NCBI GenBank assembly: GCA_965247425.1
Contig: OZ252023.1
Span: forward strand, 868,001-932,000
DNA length: 64,000 nt
Reading direction: 5' to 3'
Origin: CAZOZZ01 sp965247425
GTDB taxonomy: Bacteria > Acidobacteriota > Terriglobia > 20CM-2-55-15
The position numbers and the translations under genes were made by a program. This document shows positions 57,191 to 64,000 of the stretch, piece by piece (the stretch's first letter is position 1; every line of letters starts with the position of its first letter). A model generated the notes under the pieces. That model ran no database searches, had not been told where the DNA came from, and saw nothing but the letters and a program-made list of their open reading frames with translations.

Positions 57191-57204
57191 ATATATTAAT
57201 ATAT
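57191..57204. promoter_or_regulatory. Perfect AT palindrome upstream of padR
   Basis: ATATATTAATATAT is a perfect 14-bp palindrome 6 nt upstream of the padR ATG, standing out in a GC-rich context. It may combine the -10 region with an operator for the regulator. A -35-like TTGTAT lies about 20 nt farther upstream on the minus strand. Function inferred from position. Confidence 0.45.
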
Positions 57205-57234
57205 ATATCAACTAAGATACAATCGGGAATTGGT

Positions 57235-57258
57235 CAGTGGCCAGTGGTCAGTGGTCAG
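57235..57258. repeat. GTGGTCAGTGG-type repeat tract
   Basis: Tandem heptamers (CAGTGGCCAGTGGTCAGTGG) of the same type as at 9932, 12501 and 12661. It lies in the 350-nt gap between padR and the next plus-strand gene. Confidence 0.6.
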
Positions 57259-57292
57259 GGCCGAACGTCGCGCGCCACCCTACCCTTGCCGT

Positions 57293-57378
57293 TCTAATTC
57301 GGGGACGGAGGCGAAACTCCCAGAACCCCATCCCCATCTGTTGCTTTGGCGTAATTGTTCCTCCGTCCCCGAATTAGA
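57293..57378. repeat. Perfect 19-bp inverted repeat, CGGGGACGG family
   Basis: TCTAATTCGGGGACGGAGG (57293-57311) and its exact reverse complement at 57360-57378 enclose 48 nt. The core CGGGGACGG is shared with the hairpin at 48469. This looks like a paired REP unit or small non-autonomous element. No coding is seen in the rest of the gap 57186-57534. Confidence 0.7.
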
Positions 57379-57534
57379 GGGTAGTGGGGGGGATGTGAGT
57401 TTCGGGGAGTCATTCGTCCCAGACTGTTTCCTGGCTGTGTTTCCCGGGGGGAGAGACATCTTTTTTGGTTCGTTTTCTGGTTTTTGGTGCGCTGCTTTGA
57501 TAGTCTGGCCGTACTTTTAGGCGTGGAGGTGCAG

Positions 57535-58107
57535 GTGACGACTCGATTCCAGGGAAAGTTGTTCCTCTTTTTGATGATCTGTTCGATCTCGACTCCTTCC
57601 CACGCGCAGACTTCGGGCCAGCGCGAAGAGATGCGTCAGCGCGCCCAGGAGAGCTTTCGGCTGGAACGCCTTCAAGCGTTCGTCGACGACGTTCACCGGT
57701 TTTATGAGACAAGCGGGGAACTGGTATCGTTCCGTGTCCAATTGGAAATGTCGCCTCAGGAGGCCCGGTCCATTTCCGAGAAGTCGAAGGAACTCGACAA
57801 CCGGGCCAATCGGATCATCGACTTCATCGAGAACGCCGCGCCCAGCGTAAAAGGCAACACGGACGACCTCTGGATCATCAGGCCTCCGAGTGACGTACTG
57901 ACCGTGGAAGAGCGCCTGACGTTAATACTTGCGCTGGTTTACCGAGTCGAACCCAAGCTCCAGCACCTGATCGAACTGATCGCGGGTGAAGTAGAGCCGG
58001 CGATCGAGATCGAACAGCTCATGGTCGAGGCGTCCCTCCCCTACCTTGTGGTCGGCGGGCTCCAGACCATAAAGACGATGACAATCGAGTTGCGCCAGGG
58101 CCTGTAG
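57535..58107 (+). CDS. Secreted helical protein of unknown function
   Basis: About 190 residues. Signal peptide FQGKLFLFLMICSISTPSHA followed by QTSGQ. The mature part is charged and helical, with SFRLERLQAFVDDVHRFYET, SPQEARSISEKSKELDNRAN and QHLIELIAGEVEPAIEIEQL; no cysteines or catalytic motifs seen. I do not recognise a family. The GTG at 57535 is fixed by GGAGG at 57525-57529; an upstream frame to 57484 has no ribosome site. Next gene on the strand is the aquaporin, 84 nt on. Confidence 0.75.
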   Translation: MTTRFQGKLFLFLMICSISTPSHAQTSGQREEMRQRAQESFRLERLQAFVDDVHRFYETSGELVSFRVQLEMSPQEARSISEKSKELDNRANRIIDFIENAAPSVKGNTDDLWIIRPPSDVLTVEERLTLILALVYRVEPKLQHLIELIAGEVEPAIEIEQLMVEASLPYLVVGGLQTIKTMTIELRQGL

Positions 58108-58191
58108 TTGCGGCGCTGCTGCCCCCCGTCCCCCAACGCCTTTTTTACCGGATCCGTTTGTTCCCCCCTTGTTTTCGCGTAGTCTTGTGTC

Positions 58192-58857
58192 GTGAAGAAG
58201 TATGTAGCGGAATGCATCGGCACTTTCGCGCTCGTGTTCGCCGGAACCGGAGCCATTGTTATCGGTGACGTGACGGGCAATGTGTCCGGGGTCGGCGTGG
58301 GCCTGACGTTCGGTCTGGTGGTCCTCGCGATGATTTATTCGCTCGGCGACGTTTCGGGCGCGCATCTGAATCCCGCGGTGACACTGGGCTTCTGGGCTGC
58401 ACGGCGCTTGGACCTCCGATCCGTGGCGCCCTACATTTTGAGTCAGTGTCTGGGTGCGTTGGTGGGTAGCGGGATCCTCTACACGCTTTTCCCTTCTCAT
58501 CCGACTTTGGGTGCGACCAGGCCGTCCGGGTCGCTGGCGCAAAGCTTCGTTCTCGAAGTGATCCTGACGTGGATCCTGATGTTCGTCATTCTCAACATGT
58601 CGACCGGTGCCAGGGAGAAGGGAATTACGGCGGGGATCGCGATTGGTTCCGTCATTGCTTTCGAGGCAATCTTTGCCGGTCCGATATCAGGAGCGTCGAT
58701 GAACCCCGCGCGATCACTGGGCCCGGCCTTGATGTCCGCGCGAATCGACGTCCTCTGGCTTTATTTTGCGGCGCCGGTGACGGGCGCTCTACTGGCCGTG
58801 CCGACCTGCCGGTGCGTGCAGGAGGAAGGGTGCTGCGTCGAGGAGGCCCGCGGGTGA
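58192..58857 (+). CDS. MIP-family channel (aquaporin/aquaglyceroporin, AqpS-like by context)
   Basis: 221 residues, six membrane helices and two half-helices. NPA motifs in SGAHLNPAVTLG (near 60) and SGASMNPARSLGP (near 170). Such channels pass water, glycerol or arsenite. The gene overlaps the arsenate reductase gene by four bases (GTGA), the same pairing as aqpS-arsC in Sinorhizobium, where the channel lets arsenite leave the cell. The C-terminal tail has a Cys cluster (TCRCVQEEGCCVEE). GTG start at 58192. Confidence 0.9.
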   Translation: MKKYVAECIGTFALVFAGTGAIVIGDVTGNVSGVGVGLTFGLVVLAMIYSLGDVSGAHLNPAVTLGFWAARRLDLRSVAPYILSQCLGALVGSGILYTLFPSHPTLGATRPSGSLAQSFVLEVILTWILMFVILNMSTGAREKGITAGIAIGSVIAFEAIFAGPISGASMNPARSLGPALMSARIDVLWLYFAAPVTGALLAVPTCRCVQEEGCCVEEARG

Positions 58858-59264
58858 CCGATTCGGATCCCCCCGGGCCAAAGCGCGTCCTCTTTGTTTG
58901 TATTGAGAATTCCAATCGAAGTCAGATGGCCGAAGCGTTCGCGCGCGTTCATGGCGGGGGCCGGATCGAAGCAAGGAGTGCCGGTTCGCGACCCTCCGGT
59001 CGGGTGAATCCCCGGGCCATCCGATCCATGCAGGAGGTCGGCTACGACCTTTCTCTCCATCAATCCAATTCCATTCGAGCCGTGCCCGATGTCGAATACG
59101 ACTTCGTCGTGACGATGGGTTGCGGCGACGAATGTCCTTTCATCCGCGCCAGAAATCGAGCCGACTGGGATATTCCCGATCCGAAAGACATGGATCCCGG
59201 GGAGTTCGGAAAGGTTCGCGATCTGATCGAGCGAAAAGTCAAGGCGATGCTCGCGAGCCTATAG
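58854..59264 (+). CDS. arsC: Arsenate reductase, LMW-phosphatase fold
   Basis: 136 residues. P-loop FVCIENSNRSQMAEAFARVH has the C-x5-R nucleophile site (Cys near residue 15), and further cysteines in TMGCGDECPFIRAR, then WDIPDPKDMDPGEFGKVRDL with the general acid Asp. The pattern fits thioredoxin- or mycothiol-type ArsC more than protein tyrosine phosphatases. It would reduce arsenate to arsenite, which then leaves through the coupled channel. No arsR-like repressor is visible next to it. GTG start overlaps the channel gene stop. Confidence 0.88.
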   Translation: MTDSDPPGPKRVLFVCIENSNRSQMAEAFARVHGGGRIEARSAGSRPSGRVNPRAIRSMQEVGYDLSLHQSNSIRAVPDVEYDFVVTMGCGDECPFIRARNRADWDIPDPKDMDPGEFGKVRDLIERKVKAMLASL

Positions 59265-59269
59265 ACGGG

Positions 59270-59335
59270 GATTGGACCGCAAAGGCGCAGAGGGAAGGTT
59301 GAAGGAAAACCCTCTGCGTCTCCGCGGTGAATTCC
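59270..59335. repeat. CGCAGAGG hairpin repeat between convergent genes
   Basis: TTGGACCGCAAAGGCGCAG and the mirrored CTCTGCGTCTCCGCGGTGAA form an imperfect hairpin that fills the gap between arsC (+) and the cytochrome gene (-). Same family as at 3350 and 22167, and a likely two-way terminator. Confidence 0.75.
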
Positions 59336-59341
59336 CAATCT

Positions 59342-59659
59342 TCAAAGGAGGCCGGGTGGAGATTGGGTCTTTTCAAGGTAGTCCAGGATGATCTTGCGGT
59401 CTTTCTCGCTAGGCGCACCCATCCCCTGCAGGTCGATCATCTCGTCGATCAACTGATCCCATTGCACACGTGTCATTTCGGCGCCGGTGATCAGACCCGC
59501 GTCGTGGCATGCCACGCAGTGTGTTTCGACCACCTTCATGCCCTCTCCGGGCTTGAGATCCTGGATGGTTCGGGCCTGGGCATCTTGAAATCCGGAGGGC
59601 AGGATAGCGACAAGAAATCCGAACAGCAGTGCGGCAAGGAAAATCTTCTTGGCTGTCAT
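59342..59659 (-). CDS. Small c-type cytochrome, probable sulfite dehydrogenase subunit
   Basis: 105 residues. Signal peptide (KIFLAALLFGFLVAILPSGF), one heme site CVACH in VVETHCVACHDAGLITGAEM, and a possible Met ligand in LQGMGAPSEKDRKII. It follows the molybdoenzyme gene by 16 nt, as in sorAB-type operons, and would take electrons from sulfite oxidation in the periplasm and hand them to the respiratory chain. Confidence 0.88.
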   Translation of the reverse strand: MTAKKIFLAALLFGFLVAILPSGFQDAQARTIQDLKPGEGMKVVETHCVACHDAGLITGAEMTRVQWDQLIDEMIDLQGMGAPSEKDRKIILDYLEKTQSPPGLL

Positions 59660-59675
59660 CGAACGATTTACTCCT

Positions 59676-60983
59676 TTATACGGCGGTTACGGCGATCCGG
59701 TGCATCACGTTGTTCAAATAACCTCTGGGGTTCCATCCCGGCACCACGGGCGGCTGGGCTTTGCCGTTCGAATCCGTAGCGCGGGCCCAGACTTCGTAGT
59801 AGCCCGGGACTGGAAAACGGACCGCTGTTTCCCAGCGTTGCCACGCATAGGGATTGGCCGGATCGCTCAGTCGTGTGGTCTGCCAGGTTTGACCGAAGTC
59901 CAGACTGATGTCCACACGGCGGACTGTAGCGTCTCCGGCCCAGGCCTGACCTCGAACCGGAAGGGCACCCCCGACCGGCGCGGTAATCCCGGCCTCGGGC
60001 CGCGTGATGAGTGATTTCACCGGCATCGATTGGACGATCTTCATGTCTTCGGCGGCGACATCCGTCCCGGCCCGGACAGGATATTTGTTGACTCTGTAGG
60101 ACATTCCGGTCATGCCGCGCCCGTCGTGAACCTGGTCCCGAATCTGGATCCGTCTGATCCACTTGGCCGACGCGGAACCCGCCCAGCCGGGTATGACCAT
60201 TCGAACCGGAAAACCGTGAATGTTCGAGATGCGTTCGCCGTTCATTTCCCAGGCGAGCATATTGTACGGGTTCATTGCTTTCGATATCGGCACGCCGCGG
60301 GAGAGAGCCTGGAGCTCGGGATTGCCGCTTAGATGGATGTCTTCCGAGTGGTTGGCCGTGTATACCGCGGTCGGCCGGACGCCGGCTGCCTTGAGGACGT
60401 CGGCCATACTGACGCCGGTCCAGCGGGAACAGGCAACGGCTCCGATCGTCCACTGCATCCCGCTCGGATGGGGATCATACCCGGCACGACCGTTACCGGT
60501 GCATTCGAGCTGAAGGTTCCAGGTGTGAGTCGGGAAGTCTCGCTTCAGGTCCTCGAGCGATAGCTCCAACGGGTTGTCGACTTCTCCGTCGATGATGAGC
60601 TTGTATCCCGTGCTGTCCATGCTCCGGGCCATCGGCCCCAGGTTGCCGTTGTTGCGAACGTAGTGATACCGGGTCGGTGTGACTTCATCGTCGAGCTGGT
60701 GTGCCCGCGCCTCGGCACCCAAGGGCCTCTGGTTGAGGACCACCAGCTCTTCCTTGCCGTCGATCAGGAAAGGCCGGTCCTGGGCGAAAGCCGCCGGAAT
60801 CAGGCCGCCCGGCATGTTCCGGGCAAAGGGAATGTGAGAGCCGACGGCCAGTGCCATCGCAGTCAACCCGGCTCGATTGAGGAACCCCCGGCGTGTCAAT
60901 GGATCCGGCTTGCGACCCCAAAGGTGAGCATCTGCGCGCTCGGGATCGGAATAGAGTTCGTGTATACCTCTTTCCCTCTTCAT
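59676..60983 (-). CDS. Sulfite oxidase-family molybdoenzyme (SorA/SoxC-like)
   Basis: 435 residues. A twin-arginine signal (TRRGFLNRAGLTAMALAVGS), the oxidoreductase Mo-cofactor domain with the Mo-ligand Cys near residue 160 in LQLECTGNGRAGYDPH, VACSRWTGVSMADVL and GFPVRMVIPGWAGSASAKWI, and a C-terminal dimerisation domain (VRGQAWAGDATVRRVDISLD). It would oxidise sulfite to sulfate, exported folded by Tat, with the adjacent cytochrome as acceptor. ATG at 60983. Confidence 0.92.
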   Translation of the reverse strand: MKRERGIHELYSDPERADAHLWGRKPDPLTRRGFLNRAGLTAMALAVGSHIPFARNMPGGLIPAAFAQDRPFLIDGKEELVVLNQRPLGAEARAHQLDDEVTPTRYHYVRNNGNLGPMARSMDSTGYKLIIDGEVDNPLELSLEDLKRDFPTHTWNLQLECTGNGRAGYDPHPSGMQWTIGAVACSRWTGVSMADVLKAAGVRPTAVYTANHSEDIHLSGNPELQALSRGVPISKAMNPYNMLAWEMNGERISNIHGFPVRMVIPGWAGSASAKWIRRIQIRDQVHDGRGMTGMSYRVNKYPVRAGTDVAAEDMKIVQSMPVKSLITRPEAGITAPVGGALPVRGQAWAGDATVRRVDISLDFGQTWQTTRLSDPANPYAWQRWETAVRFPVPGYYEVWARATDSNGKAQPPVVPGWNPRGYLNNVMHRIAVTAV

Positions 60984-61133
60984 GAACTGCTCCTTCCAAC
61001 GTGCGGTCGGCCGTCATGCGCCGGTTCATCGGACAGGGGAGGCGCAACCGCCGGTGGTCACATCTTAAATGACGACCGGCCCGAAATCCTACAAAGAGAT
61101 GCGATTGTGATCAATTTGAGGCGGATGAGGGTC

Positions 61134-61454
61134 TCACTCGTCCTCGATGACGACGGCGGTGCCGTAGGCGAGCAGTTCTGCCATATTGGCCGAAATGTAG
61201 GAAGTGATGAAGCTGGATCGGACGACGGCATTGCCTCCGAGCGATTTCGCCTCAGCGACCATGTTGTCGATAGCCTGCTCCCGTCTTTCCGCCAGCAGCT
61301 TCGTGTATTCGTGCACTTCGCCTCCGACGATCCCTCGAAGGGCAGCCAGAATGTCCCGGCCGACGTGACGCGCTCGAACGGTATTGCCCCGAGCCAGCCC
61401 AAGCGTCCGCACAATCCGTTTCCCGGCTATGTTCTCAGTGGTCACGACTGTCAT
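61134..61454 (-). CDS. UPF0145 (YbjQ-like) protein
   Basis: 106 residues. Heavy-metal-binding-like UPF0145 family: MTVVTTENIAGKRIVRTLGL, VRARHVGRDILAALRGIVGG, and AKSLGGNAVVRSSFITSYI. A homopentameric fold of unknown role. It overlaps the anti-sigma gene by four bases (ATGA), so it is part of the sigma operon. Confidence 0.88.
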   Translation of the reverse strand: MTVVTTENIAGKRIVRTLGLARGNTVRARHVGRDILAALRGIVGGEVHEYTKLLAERREQAIDNMVAEAKSLGGNAVVRSSFITSYISANMAELLAYGTAVVIEDE

Positions 61455-61888
61455 TTCTTCACTCCTTTGTACCGGTCATGCGGCAGTTCCAGTAATCGTT
61501 GTCGCAGGACGGATACAAGAATCAGCACGAACCCGATGACGATCGCGCCGGCTGTCATTCCCTCGAAGGTGAGCAGGTCCGGGTCGGACAGGAACAGGTA
61601 TGCTCCGTATATCGCCCAAACCGCAAACCCGACTATCAACAGGGCCCAGCCCAGCTTACGCGGCGCCTGGACGGAAATTGATTGCTCCAGCTTTTCCATT
61701 TCTCCCTCCGTTGGCCTGACAAAGCGAGTGCCGGCCGTGGCTTGCTGCAGTTTCTCCAACTGCGCCAGGGTCCGTCGACATTCCGGGCAGTCCTCAAGAT
61801 GGATCCGAACCTTCTGGTTGGCTCCCTGGGTCAACTCGTCGTCCAGGTACGCCGACAGCATCCTTCGGATTTCTTCGTGCACGGTCAT
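61451..61888 (-). CDS. Anti-sigma factor with zinc-finger-like N-terminus
   Basis: 145 residues. An anti-sigma domain with the H-x3-C-x2-C pattern in RIHLEDCPECRRTLAQL, then two membrane helices (LGWALLIVGFAVWAIYGAYL and AGAIVIGFVLILVSVL). It would hold the ECF sigma factor at the membrane and release it on a signal. It overlaps the sigma gene by four bases and the UPF0145 gene by four bases. Confidence 0.9.
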   Translation of the reverse strand: MTVHEEIRRMLSAYLDDELTQGANQKVRIHLEDCPECRRTLAQLEKLQQATAGTRFVRPTEGEMEKLEQSISVQAPRKLGWALLIVGFAVWAIYGAYLFLSDPDLLTFEGMTAGAIVIGFVLILVSVLRQRLLELPHDRYKGVKK

Positions 61889-62415
61889 AGGTACCTCTCG
61901 AGTTTGCCGCGCAGCTTTTCCCTCGCATGATGCAGACGCGTGGCCACCGTGGTACTGGGAATCCCGATGGCAGCGCCGATCTCAGCGTATGACATTCCGT
62001 GAACGTCACGAAGGACGACCACTTCCCGCTGTTCATCCGGTAAGTTGCCGATGGCTTGCCACAAGACCCTTCGAAGCTCGGTCTGTTCCTCAAGTGAAAT
62101 CGGGTTCCCCGTTACCGGTTCCATCGCCGTTTCGAGAGCGTATTCCTTCCGCGAAGCCCGCTTCCGCAAATGGTCGATAGCGACGTTCCGAAGAATGCGA
62201 TAGAACCAGGGCGTCAGGGACCGCTCCGGGTCCCGATGCGCCCAGTTCCGGTGCACTCTGAGGAACACCTCCTGTGTGAGATCCAGGGCATCCTCTCGAT
62301 TGCCGACCATCTGCAGGATGAAGTGGAAGGCTCGCAATCGATGCTGCTTCACCAACCAGGTCAGTTCTTCAGAATCGGTTGTCACTTGCTCCATTGTCTG
62401 GATGGTCGCTTCCAT
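61885..62415 (-). CDS. ECF sigma factor (RpoE-like)
   Basis: 176 residues. Region 2 (GNREDALDLTQEVFLRVHRN and LTPWFYRILRNVAIDHLRKR) and region 4 (LPDEQREVVVLRDVHGMSYA and IGIPSTTVATRLHHAREKL). First gene of the sigma/anti-sigma/UPF0145 operon, whose four-base overlaps ensure balanced synthesis. The signal and regulon are unknown; self-activation is common for this class. ATG at 62415. Confidence 0.93.
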   Translation of the reverse strand: MEATIQTMEQVTTDSEELTWLVKQHRLRAFHFILQMVGNREDALDLTQEVFLRVHRNWAHRDPERSLTPWFYRILRNVAIDHLRKRASRKEYALETAMEPVTGNPISLEEQTELRRVLWQAIGNLPDEQREVVVLRDVHGMSYAEIGAAIGIPSTTVATRLHHAREKLRGKLERYL

Positions 62416-62794
62416 ACCTGTTCGAACCCGGCCGGCGCAGTCCAGTTATGTTGCCGGCTACAAAGGATACGGATGCCGGGACCATCTTCTTTCATCTTTT
62501 TTCCAGTTGCTGCCCGGATTGTAAGAGCGCGCCGCATGACCTTCCTATTTCTTTAATTTCCAACCCTTGGTTCGACGCGCCTCCGTGCCACTTCTGTAGC
62601 AGCTTCTCTCAAGACAAACCTTGCCAATTCTGAGGAATTCCCCTCCCATGCCAGGAAAGCCGGCGAAAAATTTGCGGCAGCCGCGCAATCATCGCGTACC
62701 AGATAAACGATAGAAAACATGGCTAAAAACTGAAATACCGGCCAAAACAGGGGCGAGGCCAGGAGAAAACGGCTCAAGAAACCCTAAAAATCTC
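62416..62794. other. Divergent intergenic region without a recognised gene
   Basis: About 380 nt between the sigma operon and the HTH-pilM genes. A minus-strand frame at 62553-62777 (74 codons) with a hydrophobic start was considered but has no ribosome site or protein-like character. The region is less GC-rich than its surroundings. Promoters for both sides should lie here; only the plus-strand one is clear. Confidence 0.5.
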
Positions 62795-62824
62795 TTGACA
62801 ATCATGTCGTCTTGGGGATGAAAT
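62795..62824 (+). promoter_or_regulatory. Sigma-70-like promoter of the HTH-pilM transcript
   Basis: Consensus TTGACA (62795-62800), 18-nt spacer and TGAAAT (62819-62824), 30 nt before the HTH gene's ATG. AGAGG at 62842-62846 provides the ribosome site. Confidence 0.6.
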
Positions 62825-62853
62825 AGGTTCCCCCCGGGAGATCTAGAGGTCAA

Positions 62854-63078
62854 ATGGAACGATTAAAAGAAGTTATGACTCTGCGGGAAGCCTCTCAGTA
62901 TCTTGGCATCTCGCCAGACACTTTGTACAAGTATCTCGGCGAGGACAAGATTCCTGCGTTCAAGCTCGGAAACCGTTGGCGGTTCAAGAAAGATCTGCTG
63001 GACCGGTGGATGGAGAAGAAGAGCGAACGCGGTGCAAGCTTCCACAGCAGGCGTGGAAAAGTGAGGGCCAGGACCTGA
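62854..63078 (+). CDS. Excisionase/MerR-type helix-turn-helix protein
   Basis: 74 residues. A single HTH_17 DNA-binding domain: VMTLREASQYLGISPDTLYK, then YLGEDKIPAFKLGNRWRFKK for the wing. Such proteins are annotated as excisionases but often act as regulators; there is no integrase nearby. It lies 31 nt before pilM, so a link to pilus gene control is plausible. ATG at 62854. Confidence 0.87.
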   Translation: MERLKEVMTLREASQYLGISPDTLYKYLGEDKIPAFKLGNRWRFKKDLLDRWMEKKSERGASFHSRRGKVRART

Positions 63079-63109
63079 TTCAATCGACTTAATAGGCGGA
63101 TGTAGAGCA

Positions 63110-64000
63110 TGTTTTTTAGCAAGAACAAGCCGCTTGTCGGATTGGATATCGGGTCGAGTTCGGTGAAAGCCGTCGAACTGGCAAAATCCAAGAGCGGTTA
63201 CGAAGTCGTAGGCTTTCGGGCAGGAAAGTCTCGGTCCCGATGCCGTCGTTGACGGCGCGGTGGCGGATGCCGGCCTGGTGTCGGAGGCCATTAAGGCCGC
63301 CTTCAGCGCCGGCGGCTTCAAGGCCAAGAACGTGGCGACGGGCGTGTCCGGGCATTCGGTGATTGTAAAGCGGGTGGTCCTGCCTGTTGATAGCGCTGAC
63401 GAGGTGGCTGCTTCGATCGAGTTCGATGCAGATCAGTACATCCCATTCGAGATCGCCGAAGTCAACCTGGATTATGAAGTGCTCGGCCCGTCCGAATCCG
63501 GTGACGAAGAGGGCCTGGAAGTTCTGCTGGTAGCGGCCAAGAAAGATCAGATTCAAAACAACACCGACGTGATTACCATGGCCGGCCGTGCCACCCACGT
63601 TGTCGACATCGACGCCTTTGCGATCCAGAACGCGTTCGAAGCGAACTACGACCCGGATCCCGATGAGACGATCGCGTTGCTCAACATCGGTGCTTCCCTG
63701 ACTAACATCAATATAACCAAAGGGGGCATGCCGCTCTTCATCCGTGACGTCTCGATGGGCGGATCCCAGTACACCGACATTCTCCAGAAAGAGCTGCAGC
63801 TCAGCTTCGAGGAAGGCGAAGACCTGAAGTTCGGGAAACAAGTCGGGATGTATGACGCGGAGATGGTTCAACCGCTGCTGGACTCGATCACCGACATGCT
63901 TGTCATGGAGATCCAGAAAACATTCGATTTTTTCAAGGAAACTTTTTCGGAAGAGACGATCTCTTCGATCTATTTGAGTGGGGGGACCTCGCGCGCCACT
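63110..64000 (+). pseudogene. pilM: Type IV pilus assembly ATPase-like PilM, one-base frameshift, cut by the window edge
   Basis: Actin-like PilM (FtsA fold) of the inner-membrane alignment complex. It starts at the ATG at 63110 with FFSKNKPLVGLDIGSSSVKA (phosphate 1 motif). One extra C at about 63217 (GGCTTTCGGG) shifts the frame to an early stop near 63256; without it the frame continues GPDAVVDGAVADAGLVSEAI, VIVKRVVLPVDSADEVAASI, FDADQYIPFEIAEVNLDYEV and IALLNIGASLTNINITKGGM to the edge. Conservation after the shift suggests an assembly error or a very recent mutation. pilN and pilO would be expected past the edge. Confidence 0.87.

Noticed and set aside
62553..62777. Small membrane protein on the minus strand
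   Set aside because: No ribosome site, and the sequence after the hydrophobic start is not convincing.
62854..63078. Prophage or integrative element signalled by an excisionase-like protein
   Set aside because: No integrase, attachment repeats or phage genes nearby; it lies directly ahead of pilM.

Overview
The window looks like a chromosomal segment from an Acidobacteriota bacterium (class not resolvable by eye). The main pointer is three large MacB/FtsX-type permeases of the acidobacterial duplicated orphan permease (ADOP) type, one of them paired with a PadR regulator. Supporting signs are several oversized secreted proteins, an Oar-like TonB receptor remnant, high-GC codon usage with frequent GTG/TTG starts, and many dispersed intergenic hairpin repeats.

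Layout. 0-10 kb: 5' part of a cysteine desulfurase behind an iscR-type repressor with a promoter and palindromic operator; a HAD hydrolase; an FAH-family enzyme; a giant secreted M14 carboxypeptidase; a Gfo/Idh/MocA oxidoreductase; a DUF1015 protein. 10-20 kb: ADOP permease; flavin reductase plus deoxyhypusine-synthase-like pair; an M24 peptidase overlapping an alpha/beta hydrolase; SYLF lipoprotein-like protein; YgfZ; CbpA-type DnaJ; MBL hydrolase. 20-32 kb: M24 peptidase and a CinA N-terminal domain protein facing each other; a six-gene minus-strand operon (DRG-like GTPase, HtrA protease, small membrane protein, MBL hydrolase, hotdog thioesterase, 5'-3' exonuclease); MFS exporter; lon and thrC. 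32-49 kb: an accessory, surface-oriented region with two predicted secreted HExxH metalloproteases, a repeat-rich secreted protein, an FG-GAP protein, a decayed TonB receptor, two tRNA genes, a cyclophilin, a secreted aldolase-like protein, and two apparently identical 1738-bp IS1380-family insertion sequences, one of which splits a serine hydrolase gene. 49-57 kb: second ADOP, AlkD-like repair protein, cytochrome P450, third ADOP with PadR. 57-64 kb: a secreted protein of unknown role, an aquaporin overlapping an arsenate reductase, a two-subunit sulfite dehydrogenase, an ECF sigma/anti-sigma/UPF0145 operon, and a small HTH protein ahead of pilM, which runs off the right edge.

The most interesting structures are non-coding. 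A diverged ~210-nt element is present as two outward-facing copies ahead of two divergent secreted-protein genes, with hairpins that seem conserved while their loops differ. One IS copy inserted at a CTAG palindrome in which the stop codons of two convergent genes overlapped, so the duplicated target restores both stops. A family of CGCAGAGACGCAGAG hairpins sits mostly between convergent gene ends. Four otherwise intact genes carry one-base frameshifts (38.48, 41.0, 44.35 and 63.22 kb), which may be assembly errors or real decay. No CRISPR array, rRNA, prophage or replication origin was seen.
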